From positions 60,494,584-60,558,583 of the forward strand of contig CM043705.1 of assembly GCA_023935145.1 (NCBI GenBank): a DNA stretch of 64,000 nt, read 5' to 3'. Shown piece by piece: positions 33,360 to 46,678 of the stretch. The DNA comes from Bretschneidera sinensis (taxonomy: Eukaryota > Streptophyta > Magnoliopsida > Brassicales > Akaniaceae). Every line of letters starts with the position of its first letter. Positions within the stretch are counted from its first letter, which is position 1. The position numbers were made by a program, and so were the translations under genes. The notes below the pieces were generated by a model, which made no database searches, was not told where the DNA came from, and saw nothing but the letters and a program-made list of their open reading frames with translations.

Positions 33360-35916
33360 TGCAACGACCCATCCCGAGCAGGCCCACTCAGGACGGTATC
33401 AATTATCTTTCGAAATCGAGCACCTGGACACACAAATATATACTACAACAGAACAACATCTAACATATATTAGTTAAGATCATACAGAGATTACAACTAT
33501 AAGGTTGTAGCTTTACAAAGTGTCTAAAGAGACACAGCCAACCAGTTACAACTTCACACCTAATATACAATATAACACTAAGAAAAAAGATTGACCGAGG
33601 ATGCGACGCTCGTGGACCCACCTAAAACTTCATTGAACTTCAAAGCTTCACCACTTAAAATCCAAAATCACCTGAAAGGTTAGAAATAGGAAGGGGGGTG
33701 AGCTATAAAGCTCAGCGAGTTCTTACATTACACAAAGTAATCACTTGTTAGAAAAAGTTGAGGGCTTATTATTATTTCTTTTTCCTTTCTACTTTGTTTG
33801 TTCGTATACATAGTCATTTAGCACTTTGCAAAACAACAATCTTAGTAATCATAATACGGTCCTATAAGACCCACAACCAACTTGTAATCGCCATTCCATA
33901 GTCCATCAAAATATCACAATTTATCCATACAACCAAACATTTCATATGCCCCCATACGGGCTAAGTAATTCAAATTCATGTATGATATGCCAATGCAGCA
34001 TGATGCAATGAAATGTATCATCTCATAATCAATCATGATCCATCGGGGACGTCTCCCCACGTACCAGTACATTTCACAAACAATAAATTTTCAGAACCCC
34101 CCTTGATCCAAGCCGGGTCCAATCATCCAAATATATTTGGTACCCTTTTTCACCCCTTGTGGGTAGGGACCTATTGTCCTCACACATCACTCCCCCCTCA
34201 ATAACATTCCGTAAATTTCAATGCATGATATGAAATGAAATCAAGTGATGAACATCATCAAATTCTCAACAATCCATACAATCACACAACATTCAGCACA
34301 AAGGTTTTGAAATCACTATCTCATCATTAATATATAATTTACTTATCTTACCACATAGTTATAAATATAATTATTATATCTAAATAGCGAATTACAACTC
34401 TTATGCAACCTTATTTTTTGGTTTCCCCACTAACATTCATGCTTACCAAGAGTAGGGTAATACTCACCTTACGCCAAACACTACTCGTGGATCACTTCTT
34501 TACCTTTACTACGATCATCCACCTCACCTATTGAAATGTCATTTTTAACAATTAAAGCAAACTTCATATACAAATAGCCAATGAGTATAGTATTTAAAAC
34601 TTAAGACACTTAATAAGAAATCAATCATTCCATTTACTTACACATATAAATCAAAGAAAATACTACTAAAGTTCATTCTTCTCTTTAATCATCTATTTTC
34701 ACTCTTTCCCTTCTTTCCTTCATTCTTTACTCCATAAAACTCTCAATTCATATAGACTTAAATTTCAAGACACTAACTTAGGGTAATTACCAACAAATAT
34801 CAACTTGTAAAAAGTATTCATTCTAAATATAATTTCCAAATCCAGAAAAAGTCTCTTACTTAGGAATTTCTTTTAACTCCAAAAAGGGTTTCAAATTTAC
34901 AGCCCATAGTAAAATTCTCTAACAATACTCATCTCAAAAATCATGTTATACAAGAATAAAACTTCAAACTTCATACATACAATCATCCTAAAAATCTTCA
35001 AACTTCACACACTCTTATTACTTTCTTCAAAAGTTCCACAATACAGAAATTTCCAGATTTCTCTCAAATTTTCTCCCAACTTCAAATATTTCAAACTAAA
35101 CCAATTTAAATTCAAATCATCCCAAATAAAGTTCTAGATAAACTTTAAGAAGTATAATTTAACTTAAAAATAGTTTGGACACAAAAATACCTCAAATTCT
35201 TGCTGAAAAACAGCTCACAAAACTGCCCAGAACACAAATTATTTCCAGAATTTCTGCACAATTATCCCAACTTATAAAACTCATAAATCCCTCAATTTAA
35301 ATCCAAAAGACCTCAAAAAAAAGCCAAAAATCAACATCAAGAAGTCTAATTTAAGTTTGTAGTTGAACACTCTTCGAAATTACCTCAAAATCGGCACGAA
35401 AAAGCCAAGGGAACAAAGCGGGCTATTCCTCCCCTGCTCGGAGCGTTGGGTCCATGCGCTACGGTAGCCTGCTCGTGGAGGCTCACCTCCCTGGCCGAAA
35501 GATAGCTGATGGTGGCAGAAGGAGGTTTTCAAATTTTGAGGGCAAATGGAGCTTGAATAGTTAGGTTAAGGCTAGGTCAAAGTTTGGATGAAATGGGTTT
35601 TGAGAAGGAAAAAATCTGGAGCTTTTCTTTCTTTCCTCTCTCCTTCAGCCGAATTTGAAAATTGCCAAATGAGAGATTTTGCTATTCTAGGTCAACTTTT
35701 AGCTTATATACTCCCTCTAAGTCTTGGCCTTTTACCACTCTACCCTTCCCCTTCTTCTTTTATTAGTTTACATGCCATTTCCTTTAATTTTCCTTCTAGT
35801 ATTTAAACAACCCCAAAGTTTTTGTTTCTTACTAGGAGTCCCCCTTAAAAGAAAGAAAAAAAAAATGAATTATAAAACAAGATTATGAAAGCTTAAAAGA
35901 AATATCGAGTTCTACA
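33360..35916 (-). repeat. Gypsy LTR (5' in element sense), 2557 bp
   Basis: Starts TGCAACGACC and ends TCTACA. It is closely similar to 22003-24601, with scattered substitutions. Confidence 0.88.
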
Positions 35917-37047
35917 GAACATTGTAGCTCTACAAAAAGAAAAATGAAATTGAAGTGCGGTATGATATTTTAGTAATCGTAACAATTTAGTAAATGAGTG
36001 GTTAGTGGTTTTATTCTCCACTACATGAATTAAGGGTATCATAGATAGATTTTGTTTTTCTTTTTATTAAAAAATGGTTTATGAGATTGATTCATCATTG
36101 GATGATTGTCACAACATCCATAATATTGACGTAACTCATTCAAATGATGCATTGAAATCTAAATATTCTCCCCAATTATTGAAGGGGACCTCTGAATTAT
36201 TTTGATGACGAACTTTCTTCTTCTATGCACTGCCCCTCTCTTTTTTTGTAAAAAAAAAATTACACTAACAATAAAAGTGTAGTGTTCATCACCAAAGTTT
36301 AAACGAATACCAAATTTAACCTAAGATAATTTAGACAAAGTAATTCAAAGGAAAAAGAAAATTCTCATACCGGGAAGCTAAATGTGGAGAGACCTCTTTT
36401 CCTCGTTAAGGTATATTTAGCATGTGGTTCTGCTGTATGAAGCATGCATGTGAGTGACTGCCATTGATTAAGACCCATTGAATCCCCAATAAACATGATT
36501 CGTTTTCCTTTAAATCTCCTCAAGAAATCTTTCCCATTAATATATAAATTGTCTTATAAATCATGTAATTAATTATTAAATTAGTAAATGACTTTAGAGA
36601 GGAATATTAAGGTTGGTAAATATGTACGTACTTTGGTAACATGCATGAATTGGGCTCCCATCTGTACTTAAGATAATCTTTGTCTGGTCGACCATTTTTA
36701 TGGCAATCAAATTGTTTTTCTATAAAAGGGCAACTTTCTGAGCTGTAAAAAGGGTAAGAAGACGTAGTATCATTGTGATAATCCCAACTCCCCTCAAAAT
36801 AATAACAATAATCAGTCGTTTCATATCTATATACTTCATAGCGGCGTTTTGTATTCCAAAGGGTTACTTTTATTTTGCACTTACGACAATCATAATCTGT
36901 CCTATAGCATTTATTACATGAATAGCAAGGGTCGTCAGGTTTAAATTTGATCCCGTATTTCTTCCACAATTCTTTGACTTCCTCTTTTCCCCCAAAAACT
37001 TCAAAAGCTATTGCACCAGCAAGAAATATAGGAAGCCAAGCACCCAT
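35917..37047 (-). pseudogene. TBL copy U4, 5' half (start of exon 3, exons 2 and 1)
   Basis: Exon 1 (37047-36632) is fully open. It starts [20 protein letters not shown] and carries the PMR5N blocks [13 protein letters not shown] and [15 protein letters not shown]. Exon 2 (about 36540-36371) keeps RIMFIGDSMGLNQWQS. The intron 1 acceptor, intact in U2, U5 and U7, is removed by a small deletion near 36540, as in U1. The first 13 bp of exon 3 (35929-35917) end at the gypsy LTR. The other half is at 20642-22002. Over this part U4 is nearly identical to U1, including the acceptor loss. Confidence 0.87.
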
Positions 37048-38251
37048 TTTTTATCGTCAGTGTTTAAATATAAGACACAAAAATAATTAAGGAGATGGAC
37101 TTATTACTACTAATTCATTTTGTTCAATACAACTCAAAGCCAGTTGATTAATTAACTCTTAAATACTGCTGTAGTAGTGGAGTAATTAAGCTACTTGCTT
37201 TATAGCTTTATAAAAGATAATAATTATGCAGTTCGTAAAACGTGTAGAGAAAAAAGAAATGATTACTCATCTTCAGTTTCCGTCCATTTACATATGCTTT
37301 TTTACGTTGCAGTTAAGGATATATTAATTGGTAACTGATTTGGTGAGCTCGAGCGTAATTTTCTGTGAGTTTGAGATCGTAATTTTTGTTCCATTTAATT
37401 GGTAGAAGTTTAACTTTAATAATTATAACCAAAAAAAAGACAAGAATTTAATGCAAAAAGCCTTGGCTTTTCTTCTCTTTCAATTTTTTTTATTGTATTC
37501 TTGTTTCAGTTTCCACGCTAGCTAGCAATTATGGGTTCTCTGATCCATTCATATATTTTTTTTTGGTAATTTCATTTTGATCCCATGTGTTTATTTGGTT
37601 TTTCACTTTCTCCACTATGAATGCGGTTTAAAACCAATAAAGAATTAGGAACATCTCCGATAAATGTCATACATCTCACATATCAACAAATATCAAATTC
37701 CATAGTTTGAAAAGAAAATCCAAAAAATGGAAGCTAATGACATTTTACCCAAGTCTTTCATAAATTATAATATATACAAATTATGTACTCGTGCAATGCA
37801 CGTGCCAAAACTATAGTACTGTTGCAGAAGTTTATATTTTAAACTAATTTTGTTAACAATGAGAGAAATTAATTTATATAAAAATTAATAGGTTATTTGA
37901 ATTGGATTAGGCAAATAAACACGAGGAAACTATTATTTTACGTGACTTAAGATTAAAGTGTACCTGAATTTTGAATGTACATAAACTTCTTTCAAGACAA
38001 TGATTTTTTTAAATAAAATTTTTAGGCCACTATTTGAGTTTGAAATTAAGTGGAGTTATTTTTTTATTTTTAATGTTTTTCACATTTAATCAAATAATTA
38101 CATAATGTGTAAGGTAAATGAAATGTTCAGCATCTCATCATTGCCTACGTGAATGTTGTCATGATATATATATATTAATTACATTACTGTCAATTATATG
38201 GAGTAATATTTATATCTAAAAAAATAATTACAACTTTTAGATAGAATACTA
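37048..38251. repeat. TBL unit U4, upstream region
   Basis: Non-coding copy of 12287-13482, with the G-box palindrome at 37799-37804. Confidence 0.65.
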
Positions 38252-39157
38252 AATTGTTTAGATGAATTCTTTTTCTACATAGAATTAAATATTTTTTCGA
38301 GGGGAATTAGATGAATATTTTAATAAGATAAGAGAAAATCTTTTAAAAATAGCAGAAATCACAGCGTCAAATATTCAATAGGGATGACAACGAAGCGGGT
38401 TTGAACCACTACCGCCATCTTAGCTCACATACATATGGCAGGATTCAGTGCAACCTCTAGGAGGAGTAGGCCAGAAAAGCAAGAGATCAATGTAAAATAA
38501 ATTGATTGTTTAATTTGTAAAAGATTTGCAATTGTATAAGTAAATTCGAATTGTAATTCTGTGAAGAAAATAAGATATCTATTTAATGTATTTAACTGTG
38601 TACAGAGTAGTACTGTCTTATCAACATACAGTACTTTTTATTAGGAAGATCACTTGTTCATATAGAATAGTAAATTGTGTTGAAGACTGACTTAATTTTA
38701 AAAAATACAAATAAATCCCGGTCAGTGAGAGGAAAAAGAAAACCTTGCTTCTTTAGGTCTTTCTTTCTCTCCATTGTGTTAACCTAGTAATTCTTGCTGA
38801 ATGGAAGAAGCAACAATCGTGATTTTGCAACACAAATTCCTATATGGTTTGCTGACAGGACATAGCTGCTTTCAAATTATTTATTTTTTTTCTTTTAATG
38901 ACACATACGTCACTAAAAAGAACAAAATAATTTTGTGGAAGAAGCAATTTCTATTGCAGAAATAGCCTCTCCCATCTTTTAATTCTTTTTCTTATTTTTG
39001 GTACTCTATTTAGCCACTAACTTGTACATGTAGGCCGGAATAAGATTTTATATAATTTAGTTTGATTTTGATTAGTTATTCATTAAGGAACAAGGTAGGA
39101 ATTACAAGTGTGTTTCACGTTATGCTTTCTTGTGGAAAACTTTGATTTGAAAATAAT
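38252..39157. repeat. TBL unit U5, 3' flank
   Basis: Begins at the unit edge TACTAAATTGTTTAGATG and follows U1 (9935-10846) almost exactly. Non-coding. Confidence 0.65.
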
Positions 39158-41676
39158 CTAGTTCTGAAGTAGAGTTGCATATAGGAGTTCATTCCAGGTA
39201 TCAGGAAGTCCGGGGAGACACCAATGGCTGCAGTCTGTTCCAAGGGATTCTACATGACCGTAGGACGAGGGGTGACCATCTTTCCTTAGTTGTGATAAGG
39301 TTGTCACATTAAGCAAACTTTCTTTGGCATTGTACCTATTACTTTTTCTAGAATTACTTTCGCTTTATGTAAACCTCCTGGATACTTAGACTCAAGCAAT
39401 GGATGTGTTTCCCCTTTGCAAGTCTTCGCATTTTGATCCCCCCAGTCTCTTGAACTGTGTTAAAAAAAAAAGAAAGAAAAATATGAAGATATGTAACAAA
39501 TACATATGACACTCTATAGAAAGTTACTTACTTGTGATGATCTTGAGAAACACCCTGGAAGAAGATTTTGGTTTTGGTAGTATCCACATTAGAATTTACC
39601 CATCTAGCCCACGTATTCAATGCTTTCTCATATGCAACCAAGCGATCCATGTCTTTGTATGTAGATTCCCCATCTTGAATAACATCCCATCTGTAAGGTT
39701 AATTTTTTTTTTTTTAGAATAGAAATATCACATAAAAGCAAGGTTTTTAATTTTGATTTCAACAAAGATTTCGAGAGTAAAAGAAATACGGAAGTACAGA
39801 TGAAAATTTCGATTTCAATTTGAAATTGTAAAAGGGTAAAAAATTCTATCATCAAGAATTAATTCGTTCAATTGCCAGAAATTGACAAAAAAAAAATTCC
39901 TCAAAATATTACCTATCTATTCATGGAAATTGAAGGAATTTTCGAAATATCACACAAATTCTGAATTTTATTGGAAAATCCTGAGTTATTTGGTAAAACG
40001 ATATGAAATGGTCAAGATGCGTGGAAATTTGAAATTTCAATGAGATTGTGATCCTCGTATGCAAGGTCAGAGTGAACAATTCAGAAATCATGTGGTGAAT
40101 CAATGTAATGGAAAAGATCCTGGTATATATATAAGGTTCTATAAAACCAAAAGTAACTTCAACTAATATTTTTGAAGGATAGACACTTGAGATAGCGGTT
40201 CAATGGAATCAGTTGTCTTTTTTAATAGAATTCAATCTATGAACACAAACATATGAAGAGGGTATATATGATTGATTGCACTTTTCAGTTAAAAAAAAAA
40301 CTTCGATATTTAGAGACACAAATCAAGTGTTAATGAAAAACTTACGGTGTTTTGGATCCACTTTGAAGCCACCAATGCCATGTATTGAAGATCAATGCAT
40401 CGATTCCCTTCCATATTTCTCCATTGTTAATGGAATTAAGTTTTAAAATTCGCCGACCTTTCTCCCTAACAACATCAACTAGCAGTGCATTGCGGGAGAA
40501 CATTAACGAAACATTGTAGCTCTACAAAAAGAAAAATGAAATTGAAGTGCGGTATGATATTTTAGTAATCGTAACAATTTAGTAAATGAGTGGTTAGTGG
40601 TTTTATTCTCCACTACATGAATTAAGGTTATCATAGATAGATTTTGTTTTTCTTTTTATTAAAAAATGGTTTATGATATTGATTCATCATTGGATGAATG
40701 TCACAACATCCATAATATTGACGTGACTCATTCAAATGATGCATTGAAATCTAAATATTCTCCCCAATTATTGAAGGGGACCTCTGAATTATTTTGATGA
40801 CGAACTTTCTTCTTCTACGCACTGCCCCTCTCTTTTTTTGTAAAAAAAAAATTACACTAACAAGAAAAGTGTAGTGTTCATCACCAAAGTTTAAACGAAT
40901 ACCAAATTTAACCTAAGATAATTTTGACAAAGTAATTCAAAGGAAAAATAAAATTCTCATACCGGGAAGCTAAATGTGGAGATACCTCTTTTCCTCGTTA
41001 AGGTATATTTAGCATGTGGTTCTGCTGTATGAAGCATGCATGTGAGTGACTGCCATTGATTAAGACCCATTGAATCCCCAATAAACATGATTCGTTTTCC
41101 TTTAAATCTCCTCAAAAAATCTTTCCCGTTAAATCTGTTTATATATATAAATTGTCTTATAAATCATGTAATTAATTATTAAATTAGTAAATGACTTTAG
41201 AGAGGAAAATTAAGGTTGGTAAATATGTACGTACTTTAGTAACGTGCATGAATTGGGCTTCCATCTGTACTTAAAATAATTTTTGTCTGGTCCACCATTT
41301 TTATGGCAAGCAAATTGTTTTTCTATAAAAGGGCAATTTTCTGAGCTGTAAAAAGGGTAAGAAAACATAGTATTATTGTGATAATCTCAACTCCCCTCAA
41401 AATAATTACAACAATCAGTCGTTTCATATCTATATACTTCATAGCGGTGTTTGTATTCCAAATGGTTACTTTTATTTTGCACTAACGACAGTCATAATCT
41501 GTCCAATAGCCTTTCTTACATGGATAGCAAGGGTCGTCAGGTTTAAATTTGATCCCGTATTTCTTCCACAATTCTCTGACTTCCTGTTTTCTCCCCAAAA
41601 AATTTAAAAGCTATTGCACCAGCAACCAATATAGGAAGTCAACTTGGACTTATAATCTGCCCAACCAAGCACCCAT
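39158..41676 (-). pseudogene. TBL copy U5, broken in exons 1 and 5
   Basis: Exons are 41676-41235, 41134-40963, 40521-40346, 39690-39532 and 39454-39158. Exon 1 has the same 26 bp insertion and stops as U2. Exon 5 is 297 bp instead of 301: a 4 bp loss (near 39320) shifts the frame upstream of the DCSHWC motif. Exons 2 to 4 are open, including GDSMGLNQWQS and FNTWHWW. Exon 4 ends SQDHH, as in U1. The 3' part follows U1 and the 5' part follows U2, so U5 is a mosaic. Confidence 0.87.
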
Positions 41677-42728
41677 TTTTAATTGTCAGTGTTTAACAAT
41701 TAAAATAATTAAGGAGATGGACTTATTACTACTAATTCATTCATTCTATACAACTCAAAGCCACTTGATTAATTAACTCTTAAATACTGCTGTAGTAGTG
41801 GAGTAATTAAGCTACTTGATTTATAGCTTTATAGATGATAATAATTATGTAGTCCGTAAAACATGTAGAGAGAAAAGAAATGATTACTCATCTTCATTTT
41901 TCGCCCATTTACTTTTACGTTGCACTTAAGAATATATTAATTGGTAACTGATTTGTTGAGCTCGAGCTTAATTTTCCGTGAGTTTGAGATCATAAATTTT
42001 TTTCCATTTAATTGGTAGAAGTTTAACTTTAATTATTATAACAAAAAAAAGAACTTAATGCAAATAGCCTTGGATTTTCTTCTCTTTCCTTTTTTATTGT
42101 ATTCATGTTTCGGTTTCCATTCATATTTTTTTGGGTAATTTCATTTTGATTCCATGCGATTATTTGGTTTTTCACTTTCTCCACTATGAATGTGGTTTAA
42201 AACCAATAAAGAATTAGGAACATCTCGGATAAATGTCATACATCTCACATAACAGCAAATATCAAATTCCATAGTTTGAAAACAAAATCCAAAAAATGGA
42301 AGCTAATGACATTTTACGCAAGTCTTTCATAAATTATAATATATACAAATTATGTACTCGTGCAATGCACGTGCCAACACTATAGTACTGTTGTTATAGG
42401 TTATATTTTAAATTAATTTTGTTACCAATGGGAGAAATTAATTTATTTAAAAATTAATATGTTATTTGAATTGTATTAGGCAAATAAACACGAGGAAACT
42501 ATTATTTTAAGTGATTTAAGATTAATGTGTACCTGAATTTTGAATGTACATAAACTTTTTTCAAGACAATGATTTTTTTAAATAAAATTTTTGGGTCGCT
42601 ATTTTAATTTGAAATTAAGTAGATTTATTTTTTTCTTTTTAATTTTTCATATTAAATCAAATAATTACAGTATGTGTAAGGTAAATGAAATGTTCAGCAT
42701 CTCAACATTACCTACATGAATGTTGTCA

Positions 42729-42780
<52 letters not shown>

Positions 42781-42852
42781 CATTACTGTCTTCTCAGAAG
42801 ATATGGAGTAATATTTGTATCTAAAAAAATAATTACAACGCTTAGATAGACT
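41677..42852. repeat. TBL unit U5, upstream region
   Basis: Non-coding copy of 16907-18087, with the G-box palindrome at 42368-42373 and an AT microsatellite at 42731-42778. Confidence 0.65.
42731..42778. repeat. (AT)n microsatellite
   Basis: About 23-24 AT dinucleotides, at the position equivalent to 17963-18012 but shorter. Confidence 0.9.
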
Positions 42853-43800
42853 ACTAAATTGTGTAGATGAATTCTTTTTCTATATAGAATTAAATCTTTT
42901 TTCGAGAGGAATTAGATGAATATTCTAATAAGATAAAAGGAAAATCTTTTAAAAAAGCAGAACTCACAGCATCAAATATTCAATAGGAATGACAATGGAG
43001 CGGATTTGAACCTCTACCACCATCTTAGCTAACATACATATGGCCCGATTCAGTGCAACCTCTAGGAGTAAGCCAGAAAAGCAAGAGTTAAATGTAAAAT
43101 AAATTGATTGTTTAATTTGTAAAAGATTTACAATTTTATAAGTAAAATCAAATTTTAATTCTGCGAAGAGAAGAAGATGTCGATTTAATATATTTAACTA
43201 CGTACATAGTAGTACTGTCTTATCAAAAGATAAATTAGATACAGTACTTTTTATTTGGAAGACCTCTTGCTCGTATAGAATACTAAATTGTGTAGAAGAC
43301 TGGCTTAATTTCATAAAATAAAACTAAATCCCGTCAGTCTGATGAAAAAGAAAACCTTGCTTCTTCAAGTCCTTCTTTCTCTCCACTATGTTAACCTTTT
43401 CTTAATTCATATTTAATTGCGTACATAGTAATTCTTGCTCAATGGAAGAAGGCAACAATAGTGATTTTTCAACACAAATTCCTTTATGGTACGCTGACGG
43501 GACTTAATTAGCTGCTTTCAAATTATTATTTTATCATTTAATGACATGTACGTCACTGAAAAAACAAAAGCGCTTTGTGGAAGAAGCAATTTCTACTGCA
43601 GAAATAGCCTCTCCCATCTTTTAATTCTTTTTCTTAGGTTTTTGTACTCTATTTAGCCATTAACTTGCACATGTAGGCGGGAATAAGATTTTATATAATT
43701 TAGTTAGATTTTGATGAGTTATTCATTAAGGAACAAGGTAGGAATTACAAGTTTGTTTCATGTTATGCTTTCTTGTGGAAAACTTTGATTGGAAAATAAT
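42853..43800. repeat. TBL unit U6, 3' flank
   Basis: Diverged TBL 3' flank, nearly identical to U3 (18088-19034). Non-coding. Confidence 0.65.
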
Positions 43801-43886
43801 CTAGTTCTGAAGTAGAGTTGCTTATAGGAGTTCATTCCAGTTATCCGGAAGTCCAGGGAGACAACAAGGGTTTCTCCATGACTGTA
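43801..43886 (-). pseudogene. TBL copy U6, last 86 bp of exon 5 only
   Basis: Same truncated C-terminus as U3 (CCLPGLPDNWNELL, stop), ending where the CACTA terminus begins at 43887. GTA directly before CACTA is the likely target-site triplet. U6 and U3 are duplicates of one interrupted gene. Confidence 0.82.
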
Positions 43887-43899
43887 CACTACAAGTCAA

Positions 43900-44215
43900 A
43901 AGGTCATCACCGGCGCTTTTTGTTTTTTTTTGCATATTTCGACGCTTTAAAGTGCCGCAATATGCATATTTTTTCGGCGCTTAGAAGCGCCACTATATGC
44001 CGGCTCTATATTGCGGCGCTTCTAAGCGCCGATATATTTCGGTCCTTTTAAGCGCCGATATATTTCGGTCCTTTTAAGCGCCGATATATTTCGGTCCTTT
44101 TAAGCGCCGAAATACACCGGTGCTTAAAAGCGCCAAAATACACCGGCGCTTAAAAGTGCCACTATATTACGGTCATATTATGCATATTGCGGCACTTTTA
44201 AGCGCCGCTAAAAGT
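43900..44215. repeat. CACTA subterminal repeats
   Basis: Array of GGCGCTT / AAGCGCC modules, with three 26 bp units containing GATATATTTCGGTC. It is nearly identical to 19135-19450, with one or two substitutions in the modules. Confidence 0.8.
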
Positions 44216-44537
44216 GATTTTAATTGTGTTTTTTACATTATTTTGGCTTAAATATCAACACTAATACCCTTCAATAAATAAAATGTAACATCAAATCCAT
44301 AAAATTTGAAATGTTCTTCAATATAGAAAATGTGTCATCAAATATCCATAAAAATTCTATTAATCAATACAAAAGTCATTTCATTTACACAAAAAAATAA
44401 TCATAGTTAACATATAAAATTCATACAAAACAAAATAATAGAATGTAGTCTGAAAAATTATTTTACCATCACACTTGACATCAATTATGAGGTCCTCTAT
44501 TAACCAACTGTTATAGTAAAGACTTCAGCTCATCAAC

Positions 44538-44876
44538 TTAGGATTGCGTACTGTTCATTTGATCATCGTGCTTCGCTGTTATTTCTTGAATCTGATGCGT
44601 CTGCTGTTCAATCTGATACGCATACTGTTTAATCTGATGCGCATGTTGTTGATTGTTTTCTTCTATTTGTGCTTTTAGACTATTTATCTCTTCAGCATAA
44701 GCCGAAAATCCATACACAGCAGAGGGTGTAACTCCAAACCCTTGACCTCGGACACGACTGGAACTCTCTTCACCTATAAGCTTGGTGAAGACTTCATTTT
44801 GTATTGCTAAATTATTGCTAGTATCAGAGGATCCTGAAGCTGCAACAAGTTCAACAACACGAGCTTCAGCTGTCAC
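44538..44876 (-). pseudogene. TNPA-like protein, C-terminal exon
   Basis: A 112-codon open stretch. NEVFTKLIGEESSSRVRGQG and FGVTPSAVYG match the conserved C-terminal block of plant Transposase_24 proteins. After it comes a coiled-coil-like, Gln/His-rich tail (HQIKQYAYQIEQQTHQIQEI). It is the last TNPA exon, nearest the CACTA terminus, with the RPA1 fragment in the intron before it. A truncated piece remains at 19735-19871. Confidence 0.82.
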
Positions 44877-45938
44877 CTACAATTAGGAAACAATAAAGAT
44901 TAAATGCCCCCAAATATTATGCAGCGAAAGTATCATAACAGAAAAGTTGCTTATAAGATTTTATAGAAAAACGGGCAGAGTTCCTCCTATATTTCCATAA
45001 AACCTCCTGCAAAGGAAAAACAAAAATACAGTTCAATGCTTATTTTCTATCTATATTTCCATAATACATTTTATATATGTATTAATAACAGACATAGGAA
45101 GAACCGCAAGCATATTTCCTAAAAAAAAAAAAAAGATAAAGCATATTTGCTGCCTTTCTGTCAAACTATTATGCGTTACTCATACTAACATCTTTTCAAA
45201 TCACAAAGGCAGACGTGGCACAAATAAAGCCTTCATCAAAAGATCAATAATAAGGTAGCAATGCTAGTTGTATTTACTCATACTAACATCTTTAAGAAGA
45301 TACTAACATCATAAAACCAGAAAAAAAAAAAAAAAATTCAAGAAATTGATGAAAATATATGTGTTTTAAAGTCTAAAGACAGTTAAACATTTATAGTTAC
45401 AATCTAAATTCTAAATTCTAGTTGATAATTGGAATAAACTTGCCTGCAATAAAAAGAACTGCCATGAGCATACAATCAATTGATTCTTAATGAAAAACCA
45501 CACTGAACAATTTGAGAATAAAGATTTCTGTTAAAATAAATACTATCAATAAGCAACTACACCCCAACTAAAATCAAAGCCTGAAGCAACCAAGAAACAA
45601 AGCTGCAACAAAGGTTCCCTAACATTACAGAGCAAGCTTAAGCTGCTGAAAAAGTGGTTCCACCAAGACAATGCAAAACTGCTACCAGATAAGGGCAGCA
45701 ACAACCGAAAAGTTCCAACAGACAAAACAGACAGCTGCAAGAACTTAGCAGAGAGAAAAATCGATACGAAAAAAATCAATACAAGTTCCAGGACAATAGA
45801 TGATACTTTAACATCTCAAATGTTGGAGTGATTTGATGAATGGTTGCAAATTTGCAACATGTTAATACAAGTTGTAGTTCTTATAGTGAATAGAAAATGT
45901 GTTACTTTGATAATAGAATTTTCTTTTATTTTGTGCAG
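44877..45938. other. Non-coding CACTA interior (TNPA intron)
   Basis: AT-rich DNA between the TNPA C-terminal exon and the RPA1 fragment. I found no further RPA1 exons upstream of 45939. Only chance frames are present. Confidence 0.5.
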
Positions 45939-46678
45939 GTTGTATTTTTCAGCACTAGAGCATATATAAGCTTCATCAAGCCTAATCAGGCAATGTGGTA
46001 CCGGGCTGGCAAAACTTGGAACAAGAAAGTGACTGAGGCTATTGGTTCTAGGTATTGGTGTGAAGGGTGCCAGAAGAATGATCAAGAATGCAGTTTAAGG
46101 TGAGAGACTTCAGATATTTAAGTAATCATAATTTATACACATAATGGGAATTCATTAAGCTTTTCATGTATTTCTTATGGTAATAAAGTCTTTGGTCTCT
46201 TTTCAGATATATAATGGTAGTGAAAGTCTCTGATGCAAGTGGTGAAGCTTGGGTTTCTATAGTCAACGAAGAAGCAGAGAGGATCATTGGGTGTTCTGCC
46301 GATGAGCTTGATAAACTGAAATCTCAGGTCAGCTACCAATGAAATTAATCTACTTCCAACAAGCAAAGAAGATTGTCAATTAATTTATAATTTTTATCTT
46401 CTTATCATTTACAGGATGGAGAAGAAAATGGAAACCAACTGAAACTCAAACAAGCTACTTGGGTTCCTCATCTTTTTCGGGTCAGTGTTGCTCAGAATGA
46501 ATACAATAGTGAGAAGAAGCAAAGGATAATTGTCAGGGCAGTTGCCCCAGTTTATTTTGCTACTGAATCCAAATTTTTACTTGAAGAGATATCAAAGATC
46601 AATCTCCATATAAAGCAAGCAAAAACTCAAAGGACTACAGCATCCAAACAACGAAAGAAACACGAATCCCTGGAATAA
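45939..46678 (+). pseudogene. Captured RPA1 C-terminal fragment, second copy
   Basis: Exons about 45939-46099, 46207-46327 and 46415-46678, the same structure as 153-892. All three are open to the TAA. Two zinc-ribbon cysteines look lost here (AGKTW, where the family has ACKTC), one more than in copy 1. Most other differences between the copies are single substitutions, for example VNEEAERI here against VNKEAERI, and APVYFATE against APVDFATE. There is no promoter or N-terminal DNA-binding domain in view. Confidence 0.86.

Larger units (their letters stand above)
22003..35916 (-). mobile_element. Ty3/gypsy chromovirus, degenerate, with nested copia
   Basis: LTRs lie at 22003-24601 and 33360-35916, both with TG and CA ends. 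A primer-binding site next to the right LTR and a polypurine tract next to the left LTR both read on the minus strand, which fixes the orientation. The only recognisable protein is the C-terminal polyprotein end at 24901-24671. Gag, protease, RT, RNase H and integrase are gone or unrecognisable. A complete copia element (27405-32827) is inserted, plus an older LTR fragment near 25992. Long LTRs and a chromodomain-side C-terminus suggest a Tekay/Del-like chromovirus (inference). Confidence 0.87.

Noticed and set aside
45546..45779. Minus-strand 77-codon hydrophobic frame in CACTA copy 2
   Set aside because: No family resemblance, and it lies in AT-rich intron-like DNA between TNPA and the RPA1 fragment.
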